Source: Bacteroidota bacterium (GTDB lineage: Bacteria > Bacteroidota > Bacteroidia > Cytophagales > Cyclobacteriaceae). Taken from it: a stretch of DNA of 64,000 nt. Below the pieces are notes generated by a model. The model was given only the letters and a program-made list of their open reading frames with translations. It searched no databases and was not told where the DNA came from. The stretch is taken from the NCBI GenBank assembly GCA_018267275.1, contig JAFDYV010000010.1, forward strand, positions 1 to 64,000, read 5' to 3'. Position 1 is the first letter of the stretch; the number at the start of each line of letters is the position of its first letter. The position numbers and the translations under genes were made by a program. This document shows, piece by piece, positions 43,825-51,528 of the stretch.

Positions 43825-44439
43825 CTATTTCTTCAGCTCAGAGCGGAAAATGATATCCCACAATGACGAGGTAACACCGTAACCGCGGTTGGCATCGGCA
43901 TAGTGGTGTTGCATGTGGTGTTGCTTCAGCTTCTTCAAAATCGGGTTATTGAAAGTGCCGTGGTGAAAGGCATAGTGGAACATATCGTAACACAGGTAGC
44001 CGGTGATGAATGCCGCAAAGAACAAATCTAAGTACAAGGCCGGCACAGTGGACTTAAACAAAAAGTAAAATCCGGTAGCCAACGGAATGCTCACCGAAGG
44101 TGGCATCACTAGGCGCAGCGCATCATTGGGATAATCGTGGTGTACGCCATGGAAGATGAAATGGATTTTCTTGCCCCATTCAGATGAGGGATGATAATGA
44201 AAAACAAAACGGTGCAAAACGTATTCGGTCAGCGTCCATGCGAGGAAACCACCCAGAACCGCAAACAGTGCGGTGGTGGCGGTGGTGCTTTCTTGCGAAA
44301 GCCCGCGCCAGCTAAAAAAAGCGATTACGGGTATGTAAATAAACAACGGCACAGAATAATGCACTTTCGAAAGCGCCTCCATCCAGTTGGCCTTAAACAT
44401 GCGCGTGCTTTCTGTAGAATTTGAAACAAAAGTCTTCAT
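43825..44439 (-). CDS. Fatty acid hydroxylase/sterol desaturase-family membrane enzyme
   Basis: This is a di-iron membrane hydroxylase with the expected histidine clusters: HRFVFHYH, HGVHHD, HYAFHHG and HMQHHYA. About four membrane helices surround them. Members hydroxylate fatty acyl chains or carotenoids. In Bacteroidota a sphingolipid or fatty acid 2-hydroxylase role is plausible. Met at 44439 gives a normal N-terminus (204 aa); an in-frame start 33 bases upstream is possible. Confidence 0.87.
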   Translation of the reverse strand: MKTFVSNSTESTRMFKANWMEALSKVHYSVPLFIYIPVIAFFSWRGLSQESTTATTALFAVLGGFLAWTLTEYVLHRFVFHYHPSSEWGKKIHFIFHGVHHDYPNDALRLVMPPSVSIPLATGFYFLFKSTVPALYLDLFFAAFITGYLCYDMFHYAFHHGTFNNPILKKLKQHHMQHHYADANRGYGVTSSLWDIIFRSELKK

Positions 44440-44499
44440 CCTCGTTCGATATTTAACGGGCAAAGATAGCAAGAATCGCTTAAAAAAATGGCGTCTCCG

Positions 44500-46044
44500 T
44501 TAGTCAGGCTTTTTTTGGTTTTCGTTTAACGTCCATTGCACACCAATCCTGATCACCAGCTGTTCAGGAAAGCTGTCGGTAAGGCGTTTTTGAAAATTGT
44601 AAAGCATCTGCACATTACCTTTACAATTTTTTGAAATGCTGTAAGATGTTTGAGCGCCTAGATACCAATTCCACCGCCACTCGCGTTTCATGGGCTCCCC
44701 CGCACCACCAAAGCGCGCAGTACTAAACGCGTCTGCTTCCAAACGCATCAACACAGATTTGTATGTTTTGAATGTGCCAAACATATTAAAGCCCCACGCG
44801 GGGTTCTTTTGTTGGAACGAGCTGCTGCGATCGAGCCAAACAACCCGGTAGTTGAACCCACCCCCGAGTTCAACCCTTCCTGTTAATTTGTACGATACGT
44901 TTGGGAACAGGTCAACGCCAATGGTATCGCGCCTGGCTTTCAATCCTGCATTGAAGCCAAAGCGAACACGCTCGCGAAACGGCTTTCCTTTCAATCCGTT
45001 GCGCGGAATCCAAAGGTGCTTGGGCAGTTTGTCCAGGCTCTCTAAAGATGGAAGTTTCTTTTTGTATTTCGCCATTTGATCCATTGCCTGCTGCAGTACT
45101 TGTTCTTTGCCCGCAAAGTGGTCGATGGCTTTTTTGGTTACCTCCTCTTTCATCTTTTCGGGGTCCTTCATCGCCTCTGCTGTTTTTAAAGCCTCATTGT
45201 CTTTGATCAGTTTATCGGCATTGCCCATTTCTTTGCTGAGTGTGTTGACATCTTTCAATTGCTTTGCCGCTGCTTCGGCTGCTGTGCCTGGGTCTTTCAT
45301 TGCGCTGGTCGCCTCGCCCAGTTTGCCGTTCACATCTTTTAACGGACGCGAGACATTTTTCAATTGATCGTTCCACTGCTTCATTTGATCTGGGCCGGGC
45401 ACTGAAAGTTTACCGCCAACACTGGTCAAATCTTTTGAAAGGTTGAGGGTTTGGAAGTCTTTTGAATTGAGGTTAGGGAGTGCTGACGGGTTGGCGTTCG
45501 GGAGTGTTGGGGTGTTGACGTTGGGGAGGGTTGATGTGTTAGCGTTTAGTTTGTTTGTGACCGATGATAATGAAAGGTTGGTGTGAGGCATTTTGCCCCC
45601 GAGCGAATCCAGTTTATTGCCCCAGCTTTTGTAACGTGCATTTAGTTTTTGTTGCAGTTGCGTTTGGTTGGCACTCACTTCATTCAACAATGCTTGTTGT
45701 TTGTTTTGCAGGCTGTCCATCTTTCGCTGAAACGGCAATGTAGGTTGGTTGCGCACCAGAAGGCTATCGATCTCTGACTGAAGTGCGTTTTGCTTACTCG
45801 CAAACGTTGCACTTACTTTCTGCTTAAGGCTATCGGCCCAACCGATGACTTTCAGTGAGTCTTTGTATTTTTCTAAGTTACCAAGGCTGCGTACGCTATC
45901 GATTTTGTTTTCCCATTGGCCATTGTTCAATGAATCTAATTTTGCTGTCACTGTTGCGATTGCCGAATCCGGCTTTGCCTTTTGTTGCGATAGAGCATTC
46001 TGGCTCAGCAACAACACAAACAATATGTAAAAGGCCCTTGCCAT
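44500..46044 (-). CDS. Secreted coiled-coil protein with barrel-like C-terminus
   Basis: The start at 46044 gives a signal peptide (ARAFYILFVLLLSQNALSQ); a longer frame to 46113 would bury it. Residues 20-360 are hydrophilic and helical with many Leu/Gln heptads, interrupted near residues 185-215 by a short tandem repeat of the type NxxTLPN (NTSTLPNVNTPTLPN in part). The last ~150 residues have alternating aromatic strands and resemble an outer-membrane barrel. No named family is recognised. It may be an adhesin-like or cell-envelope spacer protein. Confidence 0.6.
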   Translation of the reverse strand: MARAFYILFVLLLSQNALSQQKAKPDSAIATVTAKLDSLNNGQWENKIDSVRSLGNLEKYKDSLKVIGWADSLKQKVSATFASKQNALQSEIDSLLVRNQPTLPFQRKMDSLQNKQQALLNEVSANQTQLQQKLNARYKSWGNKLDSLGGKMPHTNLSLSSVTNKLNANTSTLPNVNTPTLPNANPSALPNLNSKDFQTLNLSKDLTSVGGKLSVPGPDQMKQWNDQLKNVSRPLKDVNGKLGEATSAMKDPGTAAEAAAKQLKDVNTLSKEMGNADKLIKDNEALKTAEAMKDPEKMKEEVTKKAIDHFAGKEQVLQQAMDQMAKYKKKLPSLESLDKLPKHLWIPRNGLKGKPFRERVRFGFNAGLKARRDTIGVDLFPNVSYKLTGRVELGGGFNYRVVWLDRSSSFQQKNPAWGFNMFGTFKTYKSVLMRLEADAFSTARFGGAGEPMKREWRWNWYLGAQTSYSISKNCKGNVQMLYNFQKRLTDSFPEQLVIRIGVQWTLNENQKKPD

Positions 46045-46237
46045 GATTGATTTTCTACGCTCAACAAATCTACTGAAAAGAATGGCGATTGCCTCAATTC
46101 GCGCAAGTGTCATTTAAGTTTAGTGCAGAGTTTCCGCTTCGGGACTCTGCGGAGAATTAGGGTAGTGTTTCGTTCATGTTTAGGCGCCTGACCAACGTGC
46201 GCTCAACTCTAAAAGCAAACAGAGTGATGCTTTAAAA

Positions 46238-46261
46238 GTTGTTGGTCAGGCGACCAACAAC
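46238..46261 (+). repeat. Palindrome family 2, copy 1
   Basis: Perfect 10-base arms GTTGTTGGTC and GACCAACAAC flank an AGGC loop, followed by TACGAC. Confidence 0.85.
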
Positions 46262-46408
46262 TACGACTGTCTTCCTACCGCGGCCTTTTATAGCCGCAGA
46301 TTCCGAGGCGAGACTATGCGGAGAATTAAGGATAACTTTTTGACCAGCGACAACTAAGTGCGCTAAACACTACAAAACCTAAAGTTAGTTACAAGTACGC
46401 GAAAACAA

Positions 46409-46432
46409 GTTGTTGGTCAGGCGACCAACAAC
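46409..46432 (+). repeat. Palindrome family 2, copy 2
   Basis: Identical to copy 1, including the loop AGGC and the following TACGAC. A half copy (AGGCGACCAACAAC) follows at about 46468-46481. Confidence 0.85.
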
Positions 46433-46539
46433 TACGACTAAAAATAACTTTTTGACCAACGGCAACTAGGCGACCAACAACTACGACCACGAATAATTTT
46501 CAGACCAACGACTACTAGGGGACAGGTTTGTTAAAACAA

Positions 46540-46563
46540 GTTGTTGGTCAGGCGACCAACAAC
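46540..46563 (+). repeat. Palindrome family 2, copy 3
   Basis: Identical arms and loop; followed by AACGGCTAAG in place of TACGAC. Confidence 0.85.
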
Positions 46564-46601
46564 AACGGCTAAGAATAATTTTCTGACCAACGACAACTAA
46601 G

Positions 46602-46718
46602 GATATCGAACGTGCCAATCCATATTTTTCGTTCATACTTCCGTTCAAGCGTTGTGCGTAGCCAAGTGTTTGTGATGGCGCACTTCCGTTGGTTCTGTCA
46701 AACAAAGATGAGTTCACC
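46602..46718 (-). pseudogene. Fragment of an RHS/DUF6443 gene
   Basis: On the minus strand this 117-bp piece encodes about 38 residues (NSSLFDRTNGSAP...QTLGYAQRLNG in part). By eye they differ from the large RHS protein (bases 56821-56938) at only three positions, while the DNA has about 20 mismatches. Most changes are therefore silent. It has no start or stop of its own and sits among palindromes, so it is a remnant. Confidence 0.8.
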
Positions 46719-46822
46719 TTTCGTTCACGCTGGTCGCCTGGCCAGCGTGCGCTCGAACACCTACAAAACCTAAAATTAGATGCTGGCTTTCAAAAACAAG
46801 TTGGACAGGTTTGTGAAAACAA

Positions 46823-46846
46823 GTTGTTGGTCATGCGACCAACAAC
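46823..46846 (+). repeat. Palindrome family 2, copy 4
   Basis: The same arms with loop ATGC in place of AGGC; followed by AACGGCTAAGGATAAC as in copy 3. A related palindrome with a GCCT loop (arms GCTGGTC/GGCCAGC) lies at about 46729-46746. Confidence 0.8.
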
Positions 46847-46896
46847 AACGGCTAAGGATAACTTTCTGACCAGCGACAACTAAGTCACGTCAACCA

Positions 46897-47568
46897 TTAA
46901 CATCCTCTCGTAAAATACCAGACTAAGGGTCTCCCATTTTCGTTCAAATATTTTATCCAGAAAATCTTCGTTTTCTTTGACTTGGGCATGTTACACTGAT
47001 CACTTGGTGTTGTAACTTCGACCTTCATCCAATTTCCTTTTACAGCAACTGGTTTCATTGTATAATCATACTTGAATTGTGATGAAGTCTGAAGCTCAAA
47101 CTTTAATTCATTCTTAGCTGGGCTTTCAAAGAACTTTATGCTATCAGGTGATTCAAAAAATAAATTCCGCTCTTTTAGATACTCCCTCCAAAAAACAAAA
47201 GCAACAAAACCTTTCTTACATTCAATCCATCCAATGAAAGGTTCCCCTAACTTGTCAAATCCATAAATTACTTTCATCCATTTGCCAGCTACTTCCATTA
47301 TTGGCATACCTTTTTTTTCGTATTCAAATTCAAGCAGATTATCAGTATTGATTTGTTTGAATTGAAACTCATAGACAACTCCTTCGTAGTCCTTACGTTG
47401 GCAATTTATAATTTCAAGGACTTTAGACTTAAGAGTTGGCCTCAACCTGATATTAACTATCAGTTTTTCGTTTGAACCTGGCGTCAAAAATAGCACCCCA
47501 ATACCCTTGTCAATCGCGAACAACGAATGAGTCTCTAGAAATAATACTAATATGAAAAGTGACCTCAT
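46897..47568 (-). CDS. Secreted protein, putative immunity partner of the orphan RHS tip
   Basis: This 223-residue protein has a signal peptide (SLFILVLFLETHSLFA) and no named family. Two similar segments, GKWMKVIYGFDK and GNWMKVEVTT, look like repeated SH3-like units. It lies 21 bases after the stop of the orphan RHS tip on the same strand, the usual place of an immunity gene. A periplasmic immunity protein would fit a toxin acting on the cell wall. That link is inferred from position only. Confidence 0.55.
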   Translation of the reverse strand: MRSLFILVLFLETHSLFAIDKGIGVLFLTPGSNEKLIVNIRLRPTLKSKVLEIINCQRKDYEGVVYEFQFKQINTDNLLEFEYEKKGMPIMEVAGKWMKVIYGFDKLGEPFIGWIECKKGFVAFVFWREYLKERNLFFESPDSIKFFESPAKNELKFELQTSSQFKYDYTMKPVAVKGNWMKVEVTTPSDQCNMPKSKKTKIFWIKYLNENGRPLVWYFTRGC

Positions 47569-47589
47569 AGTTTTAAAGTTAGGTTCTAT

Positions 47590-48474
47590 CTATTTACCAA
47601 CATGAAAATGATCTTTGTGTCCATCGCTATGCACTGTGTTGGGTATTATCCCATTGTCAGAATAATTCTTGCTAAATCCCTTTTGCGAAAGAATGGCGAT
47701 GAAACTGCCAGTCAATTCTTTATCAGCTTTGGTTAAGGTTGAAATTGAATTGCTATATGTACCATTTGTTTTGAGGAAGGGCATATCGATTGATTCGCCA
47801 GTAAAATGGGTCTTATGGTCTAAATCATGCAGAGGATTGAATGCGCTAGCATCATTTACCTGAATTACTCTATTGGAATTTCCATCCTTTGCGACAAATT
47901 CATTAACAGCCGCATTAAAAGCAGCACCGACTGATGGCGTTACCCAGTCATCACCATGCTTACCTGATGCTACAGTTTTACCATTTTTGTTAACATATGA
48001 ATATGTATCTTCAACGCCATCCTTGTAGTTTTCAATGTGCTTGTTACCCATCTTGGTAAGCTGAATTAAACCAAACTCATTTGTAGTTCCTAAGTCATGG
48101 GTATCAGAACTATTTTTTAACGCCTCATAGTCTGGCCCGCTTTGGTCTTCACCAATCATAGAAGTAACGTTGGCATCATACGCAGCATCTGTGGTCTGAT
48201 ATACTCGCTTGTCATCGATTCCATCTGAACCGAGGTATGCACCCTTCTCATTATAGTAATCGCCAAACATCCCATCCGGGTCAACGAATATGAGCGGGCT
48301 GTTGTAACAATAAGAGTAAGGTGACCATCTCCTTGAAAGCTCGCTCAGGGGGTCAACCGCCCACCATCTGCCTATCGCTGGGTCGTACATCCTGGCCCCG
48401 TAATCCAGCCACCTTCCACGACTTTTCGAGTGAACAATAAAATCGCTGGCATTCCAAAACTCCAAGCAATTCAA
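47590..48474 (-). CDS. Orphan RHS C-terminal tip with LAS-type metallopeptidase motif
   Basis: Residues 20-70 are the end of an RHS repeat-associated core (DYGARMYDP, VDPLSE, YSYCYNSPLIFVDPDGM in part). The rest is a variable tip. It contains H223-x6-D230 (HFTGESID) and H289-x-H291 (DHFHVGK), exactly the metal-ligand pattern of LAS peptidases (M15, M74, lysostaphin type), which cut peptidoglycan cross-links or stem peptides. The ORF lacks the long RHS shell and a secretion signal, so it is an orphan tip module: displaced, silent, or waiting to be joined to an RHS gene. The first ~20 residues are not RHS-like, which suggests a fusion point. Confidence 0.75.
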   Translation of the reverse strand: MNCLEFWNASDFIVHSKSRGRWLDYGARMYDPAIGRWWAVDPLSELSRRWSPYSYCYNSPLIFVDPDGMFGDYYNEKGAYLGSDGIDDKRVYQTTDAAYDANVTSMIGEDQSGPDYEALKNSSDTHDLGTTNEFGLIQLTKMGNKHIENYKDGVEDTYSYVNKNGKTVASGKHGDDWVTPSVGAAFNAAVNEFVAKDGNSNRVIQVNDASAFNPLHDLDHKTHFTGESIDMPFLKTNGTYSNSISTLTKADKELTGSFIAILSQKGFSKNYSDNGIIPNTVHSDGHKDHFHVGK

Positions 48475-48743
48475 AGAACGTTACTGCATGCAAAATACCT
48501 TTTTCTTTTCAATTGAAAAAGGAATATGATTGATGAGAGAAGCCCACCCGCACCCATCACACGGCCGAACCCTTCTGCAAGTTTTCTTGTCATGCTTTTT
48601 GCACCTGCACACTCAAGGCACATGGCTATTGCCACACATGCAACGCTCGAACCAAAGCAACAGCCAAGAGCCTTGCCGACCCCGCTGAGCAAAAAATCAC
48701 GCCAATAAAACTTGCCCCAAGCTACATTAACATAAGGCTGCAT
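48471..48743 (-). CDS. Doubtful small hydrophobic ORF before the orphan RHS tip
   Basis: An open frame that overlaps the RHS tip start by four bases. From Met at 48743 it would encode about 90 residues with a Gly/Cys-rich hydrophobic stretch (LGCCFGSSVACVAIAMCLECAG in part near the middle). Its 5' end lies in the left hairpin of the long inverted repeat. No family is recognised, and it could be non-coding. Confidence 0.25.
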   Translation of the reverse strand: MQPYVNVAWGKFYWRDFLLSGVGKALGCCFGSSVACVAIAMCLECAGAKSMTRKLAEGFGRVMGAGGLLSSIIFLFQLKRKRYFACSNVL

Positions 48744-48810
48744 TATGCAACTCCTCACGGTTGATAAATTTTTAATGGTGTTGCGGGATTGCATAATAAC
48801 CTTATGTTAA
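48727..48810. repeat. Left terminal hairpin of the long inverted repeat
   Basis: TTAACATAAGG (48727-48737) pairs with CCTTATGTTAA (48800-48810), and ATTATGCAA (48742-48750) pairs with TTGCATAAT (48789-48797). The loop starts CTCCTC and ends GCGGGA. Confidence 0.85.
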
Positions 48811-49026
48811 GTAGCCACACATCCGACACACGCCCACGCGCTACGGCTTCGATTGAAGATTGGCGTAACTGATGAAGTGTCTGAGTGTGTGCCATGCTTA
48901 GCGCGGCAGAAGTAGAGTTGTGCTTCGATTAAAGTGTACGGCTGCCTTGCATCATTTTTTTAAACCCCATCCCGCTATTAAGTTTTCGTATAACGATAGA
49001 AGATTTGACCAGGCGGGATGTGCTTT

Positions 49027-49076
49027 AAAAAAACGTCAACTTCTCTTTTGCAGTAAAGAAGGCTGACGTTTTTTTG
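49027..49076. terminator. Bidirectional terminator-like hairpin in the inverted repeat centre
   Basis: A run of seven A, then ACGTCA and CTTCT, pairs with AGAAG and TGACGT followed by a run of T. It would end transcription from both sides. Confidence 0.7.
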
Positions 49077-49303
49077 AAGGTGAAGTGATGTGGTCTAAAC
49101 TTCATCAGTTGCACAAAATCTGTCATCACTTCAGCTTCAAAAAAATGATGCAAGCCCCCGCGCTAAATTTCATTCGGAGAACAAAACTTTCCGGGGCGCG
49201 CTAAGCATCAAAAAAATCGCGAAGCACCTTACGCCTGTGGCCCAGCGCCTTGTCTGAACGGAGTGAGTAGCGCACAATCGCGTCAGCACCATGAGCGGCT
49301 ATT

Positions 49304-49392
49304 TTACATAATGTGCTTATGCAACCCGCAGGTTTACCAAGTGCGAAGCACACCTTGATTTTCGAGGAGTTGCATAAGAGCACATTATGTAA
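49304..49392. repeat. Right terminal hairpin of the long inverted repeat
   Basis: TTACATAATGTGC-TTATGCAA (49304-49324) pairs with the reverse complement at 49370-49392, which has two extra bases. On the minus strand it starts like the left hairpin (TTATGCAACTCCTC). Confidence 0.85.
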
Positions 49393-49586
49393 CTTAGCTT
49401 TGGGCGCGTTTTACTGGCGCATGTTTTTGATTCGCGCGGTGGGTGCAGCTCTTTGGCTTTTTGTTTCTCCGCTTTCCAGTCAACTCAATTGAAAACAAAA
49501 AGACAATGTGCTGCAAGTGTGTAGGCATTCAAAAACTGTGACAGTAAAACGCGCAGAAGGGTCGGCCGAGCGTGGGCATGTGCGGG

Positions 49587-50528
49587 TCACTTCATTGGGT
49601 GGTGTTGCTCCAATGCTTCTTCCAAGTCCTGTAAATTGTAATTCCTATACCGCTCTGTACTGCTCACGTATCGGTGGCCAGCCATGTACTGGACTGTCCG
49701 TATATCTTTTTCTTTCAGCCATTCGGTAATCACACTGTAACGGATTTGTTTTGCTGACTTCACTTTCGGGTTGAGCTTGCGCAGCGCACTCACCAAAAAG
49801 ACCAAACTGTTTTTGATGTTCTCGCTCCCGTTCATGCTTATAAAAAGTTGGTGCAGGTCTTTGGTCTCTTTCACGTGGTCGGGTTTCCTTCCTGGTCGCT
49901 CTGCTTTTAACTCGTTCAATATTTTTGGCCGTATTGTTTTCAGGTAGTCGTGCAGTTCTAAGATTTGCTCTGCTTCCAGTTTCAATATTCTGCTGTTGCT
50001 CCGGGGACTTCCAGGGACATAGATTTTCCCTTCTCTTGTTTTGATGTGATTGGGTTCTAATTTTTTGAGTTCATCGGTAGTGATGGCCTGATGGATGAAC
50101 AGCCCGAGGATTACTTTGTTGCGTTGACTTCTTTCATCTACCACCGTGTACTTTTCGTAAAGCTCTTCCAGTTCTTCTTTGCTCAACAAGTCATGCGGAA
50201 CGGTGCGCGTGGTGCCTTTCAGGTTTATCCCAGCGGCCGGGTTCTTGTCTGTTCTCAGGTATTGATAGTAATATCGTATCGCCAATAAAATCCTGTTCAC
50301 CATTCGTGTTTTGATTTTCCTTTTCCGGCAGTGGTCAATGAAGTTCAACACGTCCGTGTAGTTTGCTTCTTTCACTTTGATGTTTTCTTTCTCTGCCCAT
50401 TCGAGGAACAAGCCCGTATAGTTCCGGTTTTGCCTGACTGTGTTTTCGGCCAACTTCTTTTTGGTCAAGTAGCTTTTGAACTTCTCAAGTTCTCTGCTGA
50501 TGTGTTCACTATGGTTATATTTTTTCAT
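49587..50528 (-). CDS. Degenerate tyrosine recombinase
   Basis: The 313-residue protein has a SAM-like N-terminal DNA-binding domain (FKSYLTKKKLAENTVRQNRNYTGLFLEWA in part) and a tyrosine-recombinase C-domain ending in AGHRYVSSTERYRNY with a Tyr. The first catalytic Arg (normally in TGLRxSE) is replaced: the site reads HQAITTDELKKLE. The HxxR box reads KQIR, so the His is also lost. It is probably not active alone and may act as an accessory subunit to the intact recombinase, whose gene it overlaps by 14 bases. Confidence 0.8.
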   Translation of the reverse strand: MKKYNHSEHISRELEKFKSYLTKKKLAENTVRQNRNYTGLFLEWAEKENIKVKEANYTDVLNFIDHCRKRKIKTRMVNRILLAIRYYYQYLRTDKNPAAGINLKGTTRTVPHDLLSKEELEELYEKYTVVDERSQRNKVILGLFIHQAITTDELKKLEPNHIKTREGKIYVPGSPRSNSRILKLEAEQILELHDYLKTIRPKILNELKAERPGRKPDHVKETKDLHQLFISMNGSENIKNSLVFLVSALRKLNPKVKSAKQIRYSVITEWLKEKDIRTVQYMAGHRYVSSTERYRNYNLQDLEEALEQHHPMK

Positions 50529-51396
50529 GGATGATGTGGGTATAGATTTGTGTTGACTCCAAACTGCTGTGGCCTAAAAATTTTCCTATCTGCTCCAGCT
50601 TCATGCCGTGCTGCAGCAAGTGCGTGGCGATGCTGTGGCGCAGCGTGTGCAGGCCGATGGATTTATTTATCTGTGCATCTCTCCGCAGTGTTTGCAAGCG
50701 TTCATAAAGTGCATTGCCTATCATGGCCTTGCCTGTGCGCCCGATAAAAAATGCCCCGTTGTCTTTCTTGTTGCCGAGCAATCCCGCACGGCCATAGCTC
50801 AAGTAGTTTTCGATATCGCTTCTCACTTTCGCGGCCATCGGCACGTACCGTTCTTTGTAGCCTTTGCCCTTGCGCACGTACAACATATTTCTTTCGAGCA
50901 AAATGTCTTTTACTTCCAGGTGCACGCCTTCTTGCTTTCGTAAACCACATCCGTAATACACGGACAGCATCGCACGGTCGCGAAGGCCGTAAGCATCGTT
51001 GCTGATGATGGCGTACAACCTTTTGATTTCCGCTTCTGTCAAAATACTTTTTACGTTCATCACCGGGCCCTTGAGCTGCACCGGCACTTCAAAAAAGTAT
51101 TGACCTGTTTCCCTTAGGTAGCGCGTGAACTTTATCAAAGTGGTTCGATAGGTGCGCAGGTAATTGAGGCTTAGCCCTTGGCCTGTGCGTTCGTTCTTGC
51201 GGTGCGCTAAGTGTTCAAAGTATTCCTTCACGTGTGCGCCCGTTATCATGTCCACACGCATGCACTGCTGGCGCTCGAGCCATTCTAAAAACTCCTGCAG
51301 CTTTATCGGGCTGTACTGTATCGTACTGGGTTCAAAATTGAGCAAGCGCAGCCACTCCCGGTAAGCGCTTACCAAGCGTTGATATTCTATGTTCAT
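50515..51396 (-). CDS. Tyrosine recombinase/integrase (XerC/D-like)
   Basis: This 293-residue recombinase is complete. The N-terminal SAM-like domain runs to about residue 100. The catalytic set is Arg in CGLRKQEG, Lys in RKGKGYKER, HTLRH, LGHSS and the nucleophile Tyr in STQIYTH. It should cut and join DNA at a specific site. It is the upstream gene of a pair with a degenerate paralogue (14-base overlap), and the two are likely made together, as in other elements with tandem recombinases. A 130-base gap separates it from the primase gene on the same strand. Confidence 0.92.
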   Translation of the reverse strand: MNIEYQRLVSAYREWLRLLNFEPSTIQYSPIKLQEFLEWLERQQCMRVDMITGAHVKEYFEHLAHRKNERTGQGLSLNYLRTYRTTLIKFTRYLRETGQYFFEVPVQLKGPVMNVKSILTEAEIKRLYAIISNDAYGLRDRAMLSVYYGCGLRKQEGVHLEVKDILLERNMLYVRKGKGYKERYVPMAAKVRSDIENYLSYGRAGLLGNKKDNGAFFIGRTGKAMIGNALYERLQTLRRDAQINKSIGLHTLRHSIATHLLQHGMKLEQIGKFLGHSSLESTQIYTHIIHEKI

Positions 51397-51528
51397 AAGA
51401 AAAAAGGAAAGTTGCTTACACTGCGTTTCCGTGGTTCACTGAACCACTGGCCGTAACTCGTTGATGTTCTCTACCTTGAGTGGTTCACTAACTTTACTGA
51501 ACCACTGGTGAACCACTGAACCACCGAC

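Larger units (their letters stand above)
46045..46896. other. Palindrome-rich region with an RHS gene fragment
   Basis: There is no intact gene. The stretch is made of related repeat units that share segments such as ACTCTGCGGAGAATTA, CTACAAAACCTAAA and TGACCAGCGACAACTAAG around a palindrome family (arms GTTGTTGGTC and GACCAACAAC). A 117-bp piece of RHS coding sequence is embedded at 46602-46718. Confidence 0.75.
48727..49392. repeat. 666-bp imperfect long inverted repeat
   Basis: Two arms of about 235 and 254 bases face each other (48727-48961 and 49139-49392). In order from the outside they share a hairpin with TTATGCAACTCCTC, a TAGCC segment, a GCGCTAC segment, the exact 12-mer ATGCTTAGCGCG (48894-48905 against 49197-49208) and the exact 16-mer CTTGCATCATTTTTTT (48946-48961 against 49139-49154). 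The centre holds a terminator-like hairpin. No ORF of substance lies inside. It sits just beyond the recombinase genes. Confidence 0.75.

Noticed and set aside
46238..46846. Possible CRISPR array
   Set aside because: Repeats are perfect palindromes with irregular spacing and conserved flanks; there are no uniform spacers and no cas genes.
48727..48816. Integron attC site
   Set aside because: One GTTRRRY-like box (GTTAAGT) is present, but the matching RYYYAAC box is imperfect, the second hairpin lacks both, and the nearby recombinases show no clear integron-integrase insertion.
49201..49383. 60-residue minus-strand open frame
   Set aside because: It lies wholly within the right arm of the long inverted repeat and shows no protein features.
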